Shown: positions 8,374 to 16,442, counted from the stretch's first letter. The stretch: 64,000 bases of DNA from Mixta theicola (GCF_002895925.1 NZ_NWUO01000010.1:1-64000); one strand, 5' to 3'. Numbers and translations: made by a program. The notes: generated by a model from the sequence alone, not told the origin.

Positions 8374-9624
8374 ATGCCGCGCCCGCTTAACCACCCTGAC
8401 AGCGCCCTGAACGCCGCTAACCTGCTGCCGCTAACCGAACGCTATGATGGTCCGTTTTGGGCCTATGATGCTGATATTATTCGCCAGCGCATTGCTCAGC
8501 TACGGCAGTTTGACGTGGTGCGTTTCGCCCAGAAGGCCTGCTCGAATATTCATATTCTGCGCCTGATGCGTGAAGCTGGCGTGAAAGTCGATTCCGTTTC
8601 GCTGGGTGAAATTGAACGTGCGCGGGCGGCGGGCTATGTCGCGGGCGGCGATGAGATCGTTTTTACCGCTGACGTGCTGGATAAACCGACGCTGACGCGG
8701 ATTGCCGAGCTGCGCATTCCGGTTAATGCCGGATCGGTGGATATGTTGCATCAGCTGGGCGAGCGTTCGCCGGGCCATCCGGTCTGGCTGCGGGTCAACC
8801 CAGGTTTTGGTCACGGTCACAGTCAAAAAACCAATACCGGCGGTGAAAACAGCAAGCACGGCATCTGGCACCATGATTTGCCGCAGGCGCTGCAGGCCAT
8901 TCAGCAGTACGATCTGCAGCTGGTGGGCATTCATATGCATATCGGTTCCGGGGTGGATTATCGCCATCTGGAGCAGGTATGCGATGCCATGGTAAGCCAG
9001 GTTATCGCGCTGGATCGGGATATTACGGCGATCTCTGCCGGTGGCGGCCTGTCGATTCCCTATCGTTACGGCGAAGAGGCGATCGATACGCAACACTATT
9101 ACAGCCTGTGGCACCGCGCGCGCGAACGTATTGCGGCACATTTGGGTCATGCGGTGAAATTAGAGATCGAGCCTGGACGTTTCTTGGTTGCCGAGGCGGG
9201 CGTGCTGGTGGCGCAGGTGCGGGCGGTGAAAGAGATGGGCAGCCGTCACTTTGTGCTGGTGGATGCGGGCTTCAGCGATTTAATGCGCCCTTCGATGTAC
9301 GGCAGCTATCATCATATTTCGCTGCTTTCTGCTGATAACGCGGCGGCGCAAAGAGAGCAACGTGAAACGGTGGTGGCGGGGCCGCTGTGCGAATCGGGTG
9401 ACGTATTTACCCAGCTGGAAGGCGGCAAGGTAGAAACCCGCCTGCTTCCGGTAACGGCGCCGGGCGATTATCTGGTGTTCCATGATACCGGCGCGTATGG
9501 TGCCTCCATGTCTTCCAACTACAACAGCCGTCCGCTGATCCCGGAGGTGCTGTTTGATGGCGGCGAGGCGCGTGAAATCCGCCGTCGCCAGACCATTGAA
9601 GAGCTGCTGGCGCTGGAGCTGTAA
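8374..9624 (+). CDS. lysA: Diaminopimelate decarboxylase
   Basis: Last step of lysine synthesis: meso-diaminopimelate to L-lysine plus CO2, using PLP. 416 residues (E. coli 420). The PLP lysine is in FAQKACSN (about residue 54), with HMHIGSG and GGGLSIPY in the TIM-barrel phosphate-binding region, EPGRFLV, and the substrate-binding CESGD near the C terminus supplied across the dimer. ATG at 8374 has an ideal AAGGAG eight bases upstream; an in-frame start at 8248 would reach back through the lysR promoter and is unlikely. Confidence 0.96.
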   Translation: MPRPLNHPDSALNAANLLPLTERYDGPFWAYDADIIRQRIAQLRQFDVVRFAQKACSNIHILRLMREAGVKVDSVSLGEIERARAAGYVAGGDEIVFTADVLDKPTLTRIAELRIPVNAGSVDMLHQLGERSPGHPVWLRVNPGFGHGHSQKTNTGGENSKHGIWHHDLPQALQAIQQYDLQLVGIHMHIGSGVDYRHLEQVCDAMVSQVIALDRDITAISAGGGLSIPYRYGEEAIDTQHYYSLWHRARERIAAHLGHAVKLEIEPGRFLVAEAGVLVAQVRAVKEMGSRHFVLVDAGFSDLMRPSMYGSYHHISLLSADNAAAQREQRETVVAGPLCESGDVFTQLEGGKVETRLLPVTAPGDYLVFHDTGAYGASMSSNYNSRPLIPEVLFDGGEAREIRRRQTIEELLALEL

Positions 9625-9630
9625 CACGCG

Positions 9631-9661
9631 GGCCGTTCCTGCTGCCATAGCGGGAGCGGCC
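9631..9661. terminator. Hairpin between convergent lysA and PTS IIA genes
   Basis: A 13-bp stem (GGCCGTTCCTGCT with AGCGGGAGCGGCC, two G-U pairs) over a five-base loop sits 6 bp after the lysA stop and 6 bp before the end of the convergent IIA gene. There is no strong T run on either side, so it may act as a bidirectional but weak terminator. Confidence 0.5.
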
Positions 9662-9667
9662 GGGTAT

Positions 9668-9976
9668 TTACGCCAGCAGCTCTTTGCGCAGCAGCACGAT
9701 CTCCTCTGCCAGATCCCGGCACAGCATGGCATTCATTAAATGATCCTGCGCGTGCACTAGGATCAACGTCACCGGTAATTTCCCTTCGCCCTCATCGGCG
9801 CCGATCAGTTGCGTTTGTATTTGATGCGCCGCTTTAGAGGCTTCCGCCGAGGCTGCCAGCGCCTCGTCCGCCTGCTGCCACTCACGCCTGCGGGCTGACT
9901 GAATCGCGCTCATCGCATAAGAACGTGCCTCGCCAGCGTGAATCAACAGCTCCATGACGACTTGTTCAAAATTCAT
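9668..9976 (-). CDS. PTS system lactose/cellobiose-type IIA component
   Basis: A 102-residue cytoplasmic phosphocarrier. It takes phosphate from HPr on His75 (the first His of VHAQDHLM, equivalent to ChbA His89) and hands it to the IIB cysteine. Helical heptads run through the protein, as expected for the trimeric helical-bundle fold, and the GEGK motif is conserved. ATG at 9976 follows GAGGTG; an upstream ATG would add seven residues and overlap an operator. It is transcribed away from the IIC-glycosidase-IIB genes, sharing their control region. Confidence 0.92.
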   Translation of the reverse strand: MNFEQVVMELLIHAGEARSYAMSAIQSARRREWQQADEALAASAEASKAAHQIQTQLIGADEGEGKLPVTLILVHAQDHLMNAMLCRDLAEEIVLLRKELLA

Positions 9977-9991
9977 ACTCACCTCGATTAT

Positions 9992-10001
9992 TGGCATACC
10001 A
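9992..10001. promoter_or_regulatory. Operator-like palindrome O1 (TGGCATACCA)
   Basis: First of three copies of TGGnATnCCA in the divergent PTS control region. It lies 16 bp before the IIA start. The sequence resembles the TTGGTATACCAA-type operators known for the GntR proteins UxuR and ExuR, and an UxuR-like regulator is encoded at 13337-14110. Binding by that regulator is inferred. Confidence 0.65.
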
Positions 10002-10022
10002 GATTTGAGTTAATCATCTTAT

Positions 10023-10032
10023 TGGAATACCA
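10023..10032. promoter_or_regulatory. Operator-like palindrome O2 (TGGAATACCA)
   Basis: Second copy of TGGnATnCCA, 31 bp (about three helical turns) from O1 and within the longer near-palindrome TTGGAATACCAA. Probable site for the UxuR-like GntR regulator of this locus. Confidence 0.65.
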
Positions 10033-10085
10033 AATAAGCAAACTGCGCTAAAGATCACAGAAAAAAGCGGATAACAGGCTAATTT

Positions 10086-10095
10086 TGGTATGCCA
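10086..10095. promoter_or_regulatory. Operator-like palindrome O3 (TGGTATGCCA)
   Basis: Third copy; it is the exact reverse complement of O1. It starts 63 bp after O2 (about six helical turns) and 72 bp before the IIC start, a position that could overlap the promoter of the IIC operon. Confidence 0.65.
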
Positions 10096-10157
10096 TATCA
10101 GGGAAGGGTTGGGTTGTCACAACAGGACGATTACTCACTTACCCTGAGGTATTGCTT

Positions 10158-11495
10158 ATGTCTCTACAGGATCGACTGATTGACTCGCTGGGAAGCTTCG
10201 CCACGCGCTTTAACAGCTATCGCTACATCATGGCGATCAAAGCCTCTTTTATTACGTTGATGCCGGTGATTATCGTTGGCGCTTTTTCGGTGCTGATCTC
10301 CAATATGGTGCTGGATGCCAACAACGGCCTCGCCAGTTTCCCGGCGCTCTCTTTCTTGGCCGATCTCAAGCCGATCACCACCAGTATTAACTATGCCACG
10401 CTGAGCTTTCTGAATATCGGCGCGGTATTTTTGATCGGTATTGAGCTGGGCAGGATTAACGGCATTAAAACGCTGTTTCCGGGCCTGCTGGCGGTGATCT
10501 GTTTTATCGCCGTCACGCCGACTACGCTGCAGATGATGGTAGACGGGCAGATGCGGCTGGTAACCGACGTGCTGGCGAAACAGTTTTCCGATACCAAGAG
10601 CCTGTTTCTCGGCATGTTTATCGCCATTTTATCGGTAGAGATTTACTGTCGGCTGGAGAATGTCGATCGGCTAAAAATTAAGATGCCCGATACCGTGCCG
10701 CCAAACGTTTCGGCCTCTTTCTCGGCGTTGATCCCGGCGATCATTACCGTGTCGGCTATCGCTACCTTCGGCTTTATTTTTCACCGGGTCAGCGGCATGT
10801 ATCTCTACGATGCGGTTTATCGCGTGGTGCAGCAGCCGCTGGAGTCGGTGGTGCAGAGCCTGTGGGGGATCTTGCTGCTGATGTTTGTCGCCCAGCTGTT
10901 CTGGGTGATCGGGATTCATGGCAATCAGATGATTAAACCGATCCGCGAGCCGCTGCTGCTGGGAGCGATTCTGGTGAATATGAACGCTTTCGAGCAGGGT
11001 AAAGAGGCGCCCAATATCATTACCATGCCATTCTGGGATGTTTATATGAGCATTGGCGGTTCAGGATTAACCATCGGCCTGCTGACGGCGGTGATGCTGG
11101 CGACCAAACGCAAAGAGATGCGCGAGATAGCCAAACTCTCTTTTGGGCCGGGGCTGTTTAATATCAACGAGCCGGTAATTTTCGGTATGCCGATTATGCT
11201 GAACCCGATTCTGGCAATCCCTTTCATCATTACGCCGCTGGTGACCGGCGCCATTGGCTATTTCGCTACGCTTACCGGTTTTGCGGGTAAAGCGGTAGTG
11301 ATGGTGCCCTGGACTACGCCGCCGATTATTAACGCCTGGCTTTCTACCGCCGGCTCAATGGGAGCAGTGGTGACCCAGCTGGTTTGTATTGTTGTTTCGG
11401 TGCTGATCTATCTGCCGTTTGTCAAAATCGCGGCGCGCCGTGCCGAAGCCGCCGAGGCGAAAGCCCTGCAGCAGCCGGAGCTGGTGCAGCCTTAA
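10158..11495 (+). CDS. PTS system cellobiose/beta-glucoside IIC permease
   Basis: 445-residue inner-membrane component that binds and translocates the sugar while it is phosphorylated by IIB. About ten hydrophobic segments are visible. The lactose/cellobiose IIC family features are present: FWVIGIHGNQM, a substrate-site NINEPVIFGMPI, and PWTTPPIINAWL. ATG at 10158 has TGAGG upstream; a TTG two codons earlier is less likely. The GH1 gene follows after 9 bp and IIB after that, so one transcript makes all three. The exact sugar is unknown; beta-glucosides such as cellobiose are likely given the partner hydrolase. Confidence 0.93.
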   Translation: MSLQDRLIDSLGSFATRFNSYRYIMAIKASFITLMPVIIVGAFSVLISNMVLDANNGLASFPALSFLADLKPITTSINYATLSFLNIGAVFLIGIELGRINGIKTLFPGLLAVICFIAVTPTTLQMMVDGQMRLVTDVLAKQFSDTKSLFLGMFIAILSVEIYCRLENVDRLKIKMPDTVPPNVSASFSALIPAIITVSAIATFGFIFHRVSGMYLYDAVYRVVQQPLESVVQSLWGILLLMFVAQLFWVIGIHGNQMIKPIREPLLLGAILVNMNAFEQGKEAPNIITMPFWDVYMSIGGSGLTIGLLTAVMLATKRKEMREIAKLSFGPGLFNINEPVIFGMPIMLNPILAIPFIITPLVTGAIGYFATLTGFAGKAVVMVPWTTPPIINAWLSTAGSMGAVVTQLVCIVVSVLIYLPFVKIAARRAEAAEAKALQQPELVQP

Positions 11496-11504
11496 GGAGT
11501 GGGA

Positions 11505-12932
11505 ATGAGCAAATTGACCATTGATATTCCGCCAGATTTTATCCTGGGCGCGGCGGCGTCCGCCTGGCAAACCGAAGGCTGGCACGGCAAGAAGGCGGGG
11601 CAGGATTCTTATCTGGATGCCTGGTATCAGCAGGATCGTCACGTCTGGCATAACGGCTACGGCCCGGCGGTGGCGACCGATTTTATCAATCGCTATCGGG
11701 AAGATGTGGCGCTGATGAAAGCTTGCGGGCTGACGCACTATCGCACCTCGATTAACTGGTCGCGCTTTCTGCTTGATTATGAAACGGCACAGGTGGACGA
11801 AGAGTACGCCCGCTATTACGACAGCCTGCTTGATGAGATGGAGGCCAGCGGCATTGAGCCGATGCTGTGTCTGGAGCATTACGAACTGCCGGCGATACTG
11901 CTGGAAAAGTATGGCGGCTGGGGCTCGAAAAAGGTGGTGGATCTGTTTGTTCGCTACGCGGAAAAGGTGTTTGCGCGCTATGCGCATCGGGTTAAGCGCT
12001 GGTTTGTGTTTAACGAGCCGATTGTGGTGCAAACCCGCGTTTACCTCGATGCGCTGCGCTGGCCATATCAGCAAAGCACCGCGATCTGGATGCAGTGGAA
12101 TCATCATAAAAATCTGGCGACCGCGCGGGTAGTGGCGCTGTTTCGCGCCGGAGGCTGGCCGGGCACTATAGGGACGATTTTAAACCCGGAGGTAACCTGG
12201 CCGCGTTCCAGCGCGCCGCACGACAGGAAAGCCGCAGAGATGTATGACCTGTTCTATAACCGAGTGTTTCTCGATCCGGCGATCAAGGGGGAATATCCGC
12301 CCGCGCTGCTGCAGCTGTTAGCGCAGCATCAGATAAGATGGGAGTACAGCGATGAGGATTTAGCGTTGATCGCAGCGCATCGCGTCGATGAAGTCGGTTT
12401 GAACCTTTACTATCCGCATCGGGTAAAAGCGCCGTCGCGCGCCTGGCATGCACAAACGCCGTTTCATCCCTCTTATTACTATGAACCTTTTGAGCTGCCG
12501 GGCCGACGGATGAATCCGTCACGCGGCTGGGAGATTCAGCCACGCATCGTGGCGGATATTGCCCGGCGGATGCGCGATGAGTACGGTAATTTCCCGTGGT
12601 TTATTGCGGAAAACGGCATGGGAGTTGAGAACGAAGCGCGCTTCAGGAATGCCGAGGGTGAAATTCAGGACGATTATCGCATCGCCTTTATCGCTGAGCA
12701 TTTATATGAAGCGCTGCTTGCCCGGCAGGCGGGCATTAACTGTCAGGGCTATATGCTGTGGGCGTTTACCGATAACGTTTCGCCGATGAACGCTTTTAAA
12801 AATCGCTATGGTCTGATTGAGATCGATTTAGAAAATCAGCGCCAGCGGCGGATGAAAAAGTCAGCGCACTGGTTTCGTCAGCTGCGCGCCAGCCGTCAGC
12901 TGACCCTGACGCTGGATGATCAACCCAGGTAA
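11505..12932 (+). CDS. Glycoside hydrolase family 1, 6-phospho-beta-glucosidase type
   Basis: 475 residues, the usual GH1 length. Acid/base Glu171 sits in FVFNEP and the nucleophile Glu369 in FIAENG, both family signatures; the start region FILGAAASAWQTEG is also typical. It should split the phosphorylated disaccharide brought in by the PTS into glucose 6-phosphate and an aglycone or sugar. The specificity (gluco or galacto, phospho or not) is inferred from lying between IIC and IIB. ATG at 11505 has AAGGAG five bases upstream; the GTG two codons earlier overlaps that site. Confidence 0.92.
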   Translation: MSKLTIDIPPDFILGAAASAWQTEGWHGKKAGQDSYLDAWYQQDRHVWHNGYGPAVATDFINRYREDVALMKACGLTHYRTSINWSRFLLDYETAQVDEEYARYYDSLLDEMEASGIEPMLCLEHYELPAILLEKYGGWGSKKVVDLFVRYAEKVFARYAHRVKRWFVFNEPIVVQTRVYLDALRWPYQQSTAIWMQWNHHKNLATARVVALFRAGGWPGTIGTILNPEVTWPRSSAPHDRKAAEMYDLFYNRVFLDPAIKGEYPPALLQLLAQHQIRWEYSDEDLALIAAHRVDEVGLNLYYPHRVKAPSRAWHAQTPFHPSYYYEPFELPGRRMNPSRGWEIQPRIVADIARRMRDEYGNFPWFIAENGMGVENEARFRNAEGEIQDDYRIAFIAEHLYEALLARQAGINCQGYMLWAFTDNVSPMNAFKNRYGLIEIDLENQRQRRMKKSAHWFRQLRASRQLTLTLDDQPR

Positions 12933-12942
12933 GGAGCCGCAA

Positions 12943-13260
12943 ATGAAACGTATCGTACTGGCCTGCGCTGCGGGCATGTCAACTTCAATGGTGGTGACGC
13001 GCATGGAGAAAGAAGCAGCGGCGCGCGGCCTGAGCTATCAAATTTACGCGATCCCGGAGCAAAACCTGCGCGAGGAGCTGCAAAACTCTGCCGGTGAAGT
13101 GGCCGTCGTGCTGCTGGGGCCGCAGGTGCGTTTTAAGCTGGAGGAGAACAGGAAGCTGACCGATAGCCATCAGATTCCGATTGCGGTAATTGATACGCTG
13201 GCTTACGGCACGCTAAACGGCGCAAAAGTACTCGATCAGGCGCTGGCTTTGATAAACTAG
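12943..13260 (+). CDS. PTS system lactose/cellobiose-type IIB component
   Basis: 105-residue cytoplasmic domain with the phosphorylated Cys8 in the P-loop CAAGMSTS. It accepts phosphate from IIA and passes it to the sugar in IIC. Single-domain IIB proteins of this size are typical of ChbB. ATG at 12943 has AAGGAG eight bases upstream and follows the glycosidase stop by 10 bp. With IIA (9668) and IIC (10158) it completes the system. Confidence 0.94.
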   Translation: MKRIVLACAAGMSTSMVVTRMEKEAAARGLSYQIYAIPEQNLREELQNSAGEVAVVLLGPQVRFKLEENRKLTDSHQIPIAVIDTLAYGTLNGAKVLDQALALIN

Positions 13261-13336
13261 CGGAGTATCGCCATCTGTTATTATCGGTTAATCAGGCGCT
13301 ACGGGATGGTGTTGTCAACGGGCTAAGGGTGATGAA

Positions 13337-14110
13337 GTGGATAAGGGCGCAGCGCCGCAAGAGAGAAAGCAGTATCAGGAGATTGGCGAGCATTTGCGCC
13401 AGCAGATCGTGGCCGGGCTTTATCCGGTTGGCTCACGTTTACCGCCGGAGCGTCATCTTGCTGAGACCTGGGGCGTGAGCCGAACCATCGTCCGCGAGGC
13501 GTTGCTGATGCTGGAGCTGGAGGGAACGGTCGATATTCGTCAAAGCTCTGGCGTTTATGTGATGCGTATTCCCAGCGCGAGCAGCGATGAGGAGGAGGCT
13601 TTTTTCCGCAGCGACGTGGGGCCGTTTGAGATGCTACAGGCGCGTCAGCTGCTGGAGAGTAATATTGCCGCTTTCGCCGCGCGGATGGCAACCAAAGCCG
13701 ATATTGAGAATTTGCGGCGTACGCTGGAGCAGGAGCAGCGCGCGATCGCGCTGGATGATACCAGTCAGGATAACGATCGTTTGTTTCATTTGCTGTTAGC
13801 GGGGGCGACGCAGAATCAGATGTTGATGGATACGGTAAAGAGTATCTGGCGGCATCATGAAAATAATCCGCTGTGGCAACAGTTACGCAGGCATATTGAG
13901 ACGCGCAGTTACCGGTTGAAGTGGCTGAGCGATCATCAGACGATCCTGGCGGCTTTACGTCGGCGCGATGTGATGGGTGCCTGGCAGGGGATGTGGCAAC
14001 ATCTGGAGAATGTAAAAAATACGCTGATGGAGCTGTCGGACGCCGATGCGCCGGATTTCGATGGTTATCTGTTTGAATCGGTGCCAATTTTTCAGGGTAA
14101 GCTGGTATGA
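13337..14110 (+). CDS. GntR-family regulator, UxuR/ExuR-like (FCD)
   Basis: 257 residues. The winged HTH is N-terminal (about residues 12-80: QEIGEHLRQQI, SRLPPERHLAE, SRTIVREALLMLELEG). The FCD ligand domain carries DVGPFEMLQARQLLESNIA, close to E. coli UxuR (DAGPFELLQARQLLESNIA), and MWQHLENVK and FDGYLF are also shared. UxuR/ExuR normally respond to hexuronates, so finding one behind a beta-glucoside PTS is unusual. The start is GTG at 13337 with AAGGG upstream. It follows the IIB gene by 76 bp and overlaps the acetyltransferase gene by 4 bp. Likely local regulator of the PTS genes through the TGGnATnCCA sites; that link is inferred. Confidence 0.88.
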   Translation: MDKGAAPQERKQYQEIGEHLRQQIVAGLYPVGSRLPPERHLAETWGVSRTIVREALLMLELEGTVDIRQSSGVYVMRIPSASSDEEEAFFRSDVGPFEMLQARQLLESNIAAFAARMATKADIENLRRTLEQEQRAIALDDTSQDNDRLFHLLLAGATQNQMLMDTVKSIWRHHENNPLWQQLRRHIETRSYRLKWLSDHQTILAALRRRDVMGAWQGMWQHLENVKNTLMELSDADAPDFDGYLFESVPIFQGKLV

Positions 14111-14568
14111 GCCGCTGGCATATTGTTCCGTTGGCTGAGGTGCCGCAGTATCAGCCGCAGCTGATGGAGTGGCTGTGGCGTGCCTTTGGCGATGAGAAGA
14201 GCCGGGATTTTTTCGCCAGCGTGATAGAGAGTAGCGTGCGCGGCGCTGATTTCCCGCAGACGTTTGTGGCGTTGGACGGCGGGCTTCCCGTGGGAACGGT
14301 AGGCGTTTGGCGTTGTGATTTGATTAGCCGTCAGGATCTTTTTCCGTGGCTGGCGGCGCTGTATGTAGATGAAAGCGCGCGCGGCAGCGGGCTGAGTGCG
14401 GCGCTGCAAAGTTATGCGGAAGCGTGGTGTCACGCACGGGGCTTTGCCGATCTGTATCTGTACGCGCTGTGTGCTGATTATTATGAGCGTTTTGGCTGGC
14501 GCTATATTGGCGATGCGTTGGATTATCCCGATGTGGTGGTTCGTTTGTATCACAAGGCGCTGCGATAA
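14107..14568 (+). CDS. GNAT-family N-acetyltransferase
   Basis: 153 residues with the GNAT acetyl-CoA fold; motif A is ALYVDESARGSGLSAAL (about residues 87-103) and motif B is LYLYALCADYYERFGW. The ATGA overlap with the GntR gene implies translational coupling. The acetyl acceptor is unknown. Genes of this kind often accompany local regulators, and no specific link to beta-glucoside use can be read from the sequence. Confidence 0.85.
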   Translation: MSRWHIVPLAEVPQYQPQLMEWLWRAFGDEKSRDFFASVIESSVRGADFPQTFVALDGGLPVGTVGVWRCDLISRQDLFPWLAALYVDESARGSGLSAALQSYAEAWCHARGFADLYLYALCADYYERFGWRYIGDALDYPDVVVRLYHKALR

Positions 14569-14580
14569 GCGCGGCGCGTC

Positions 14581-14642
14581 GGTTTCAGTTCGTTCGGCGG
14601 CGGGGCTGAGTTTACGGTGGTTTCAGTTCGTTCGGCGGCGGG
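14581..14642. repeat. 38-bp-period direct repeat
   Basis: A 24-base unit beginning GGTTTCAGTTCGTTCGGC occurs at 14581-14604 and again at 14619-14642, identical. It starts just after the GNAT gene and the second unit runs into the left arm of the larger inverted repeat. Confidence 0.8.
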
Positions 14643-14734
14643 CAGGCGCTGCGTAAAGAGGTCGTGAACCCATCCCTGGGGACTCCGCCGCGTCATCCCT
14701 GACGCGGAGGCTTTACTCCGCTGCCTGCCCGCCG
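14636..14734. repeat. Long imperfect inverted repeat with inner hairpin
   Basis: Outer arms CGGCGGGCAGG (14636-14646) and CCTGCCCGCCG (14724-14734) pair perfectly, and pairing continues imperfectly inward (GCGTAAAG with CTTTACTCC). Inside is a perfect 8-bp hairpin CCGCGTCA-TCCC-TGACGCGG (14688-14707). The roughly 100-bp folded unit looks like a REP/MITE-type intergenic element. No gene is inside. Confidence 0.7.
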
Positions 14735-14823
14735 CCTCACTGGCTCTGATGTTTGTTTGCTGCCGCCTCACTGGCTCTGACGTTTGTTTGCTGCCGCCTC
14801 ACCAATTCTGATATTTATTCGCT
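14731..14823. repeat. Three tandem 31-bp repeats, left flank of toxin module
   Basis: Units begin with GCCGCCTCAC at 14731, 14762 and 14793 and run through CTGATGTTTGTTTGCT; the third is diverged. Related 30-bp units occur at 16563 and 16593 on the other side of the toxin/immunity genes. The period is not a multiple of three, so it is not a protein repeat. Confidence 0.75.
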
Positions 14824-15126
14824 GCTGTTCCGTCGAAACTGCCGTCCTCTTGTGCACGACTTACATCACACTGGATATATCGGCGCGATACTTTTATGTG
14901 ATTATAATAACTTTTTTATTTCAAGCGATATAATTCGGCCTTTATATAACGGATGGAATTACCTTTTCATATAAATGATATAAGTTATTATTCTTTATAA
15001 TTACGCCCACTCACTAATAATTCCTGAAATGTGCCCCCGTTAAAATAATGGATGATTCTGACTTGAAATAAAGCCAATGATTATGTAATTGTCCACCCGG
15101 AAATTTGCATCATAAGTATATGATGT
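14824..15126. other. A+T-rich non-coding stretch before the toxin gene
   Basis: About 300 bp of low-G+C sequence, sharply different from the flanking DNA. No supported coding sequence or RNA was found. It contains several TATAAT-like strings that could serve as promoters for the toxin gene, but no strong ribosome-binding site precedes the ATG at 15127. Confidence 0.5.
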
Positions 15127-16194
15127 ATGAGCTTCAGCCTGCCCGGAACCGATTTTTATTACCTGCCGCGCGACGATCTGGCCCCGGAGAAATATGAGGA
15201 AATTATTTCTCCTCGTTCCGCCTGGTCGCATATCGACAGCAAATATGTTTTTGATGACCGCCCAACTTTAGGTTTTCAGCTGATTAATATGCATGAGCGC
15301 GAATTTAGCGGCTATAGCAATCAGCCGCCGCCGCACGGGCCACGGGAGCGGGACAAGCTGAAAAGAATGCTCTTCAGCGGTGAGGTGGTAATGCTCGGCG
15401 GTTTTTCTGCCTCAAAGGGATGGCTTTTTTATATCGACGAGCACGGCGAACTGATTTGCCGCGACCCGCTGGCGTTTAAGTTTGACGGGGCGCAAGGCGT
15501 CATCCGTGAATATAAAAGATCGATCGCCCGCCGGGATTACAGCAGGCGGGGCGGGAAACCGCGCGCCACCGTTTTGCCGGCTCCACTGGCGAAGATAAAG
15601 CAGCCCGCGCCGCTCAATACCATCAACAGCAAAGCCGCCGGGCGGCTTCTGGCGGCAGGCGGGATTTATAACGGTAATCCTGACGGGTTCAGGCAGACCG
15701 CAGAACAGCTGGGAGGCGAGGCGCCCGCCGGTTATGACCAGATGATGTCTGACCAGGCCAAAGGCTTGCTTATTGCGGGCGCTTCGATAGCGGCTGGCCT
15801 GACTATGGGGCGATTAAGAGTCGGGGATGATAAAATTGCGGGGCCGGCGAATAAACTAAAGAAAAAAGGAAGCAATTTCGCTACATCAGAGATAGAAGCG
15901 CGGATTACCGCGGCTAATAAACCGATCAATAATCAAGGGATGTCAACTGCTGCAAGGGCGTGGGAAAAACATTCTGTCAGGCCAGAAGGAACCTTCGAAC
16001 CTATAAAGGGCAGCCAGGCCAAGAAAAATGCGGCAGCAGAAAGCTTTATTCGTGATGTTTTGCACAATCCTGATACAGTGCGAAAAGAACTATCGCGTGG
16101 CGGTGTCGATTATCGTTTACCTAACGGGCGAGGAATTAGATTTAATCCTGATGGCTCGTTCAATACCTTATTGGATCCACCGGTGAAAAGATGA
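15127..16194 (+). CDS. Candidate polymorphic toxin (cassette-type C terminus)
   Basis: 355 residues; I do not recognise a named family for the whole protein. The N-terminal part (1-160) is soluble and rich in aromatic and charged residues. A short hydrophobic stretch follows (about 211-230, AKGLLIAGASIAAGLTMG), as in pre-toxin linkers. The C terminus (about 272-355) has AWEKHSV, then DYRLPNGRGIRFNPDGSF and a final LLDPP, resembling C-terminal nuclease modules of CDI/Rhs toxins. Codon use becomes more A+T-rich from about residue 235. The next gene overlaps by 4 bp and looks like immunity. No signal peptide, PAAR or Rhs repeats were seen. The start has no clear RBS, so the gene may be a 5'-truncated remnant. 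Toxin role is inferred. Confidence 0.6.
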   Translation: MSFSLPGTDFYYLPRDDLAPEKYEEIISPRSAWSHIDSKYVFDDRPTLGFQLINMHEREFSGYSNQPPPHGPRERDKLKRMLFSGEVVMLGGFSASKGWLFYIDEHGELICRDPLAFKFDGAQGVIREYKRSIARRDYSRRGGKPRATVLPAPLAKIKQPAPLNTINSKAAGRLLAAGGIYNGNPDGFRQTAEQLGGEAPAGYDQMMSDQAKGLLIAGASIAAGLTMGRLRVGDDKIAGPANKLKKKGSNFATSEIEARITAANKPINNQGMSTAARAWEKHSVRPEGTFEPIKGSQAKKNAAAESFIRDVLHNPDTVRKELSRGGVDYRLPNGRGIRFNPDGSFNTLLDPPVKR

Positions 16195-16427
16195 TGAAGA
16201 AAAATCTGGAACTGTTTTTTTCCAGCCCAATGGAATATGAAGAACTGACCCTTGAGATCCAGTTGGATCGAGAAAGAATTATTGAGATCAATCAAGATAA
16301 AGGAGTAAATCATCTGGAGGCTGAGCTTTTTGGTAGCGATCAAGCTCATGGATTTGTGGCAAAAGTGCCGCTCGATGAGCTTATAGCTATTTTAATTGAA
16401 GCGAGAGAAACGCTTAAAAATAAATAA
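16191..16427 (+). CDS. Probable immunity protein for the preceding toxin
   Basis: A small (78 residues) acidic, cytoplasmic protein, A+T-rich and unrelated to anything I recognise. It begins inside the toxin stop (ATGA overlap, 16191-16194), giving translational coupling. Small size, composition like the toxin C terminus and placement directly downstream are the usual marks of a cognate immunity gene. Function is inferred from this position, not from homology. Confidence 0.6.
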   Translation: MMKKNLELFFSSPMEYEELTLEIQLDRERIIEINQDKGVNHLEAELFGSDQAHGFVAKVPLDELIAILIEARETLKNK

Positions 16428-16442
16428 ATTACACACTTCGTG

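Noticed and set aside
14731-14823. Possible CRISPR array (short regular repeats)
   Set aside because: Units are contiguous with no unique spacers, and no cas genes are nearby; a simple tandem repeat.
14753-14974. 73-residue open frame after the GNAT gene
   Set aside because: Created by 31-bp repeats whose period is not a multiple of three; no RBS.
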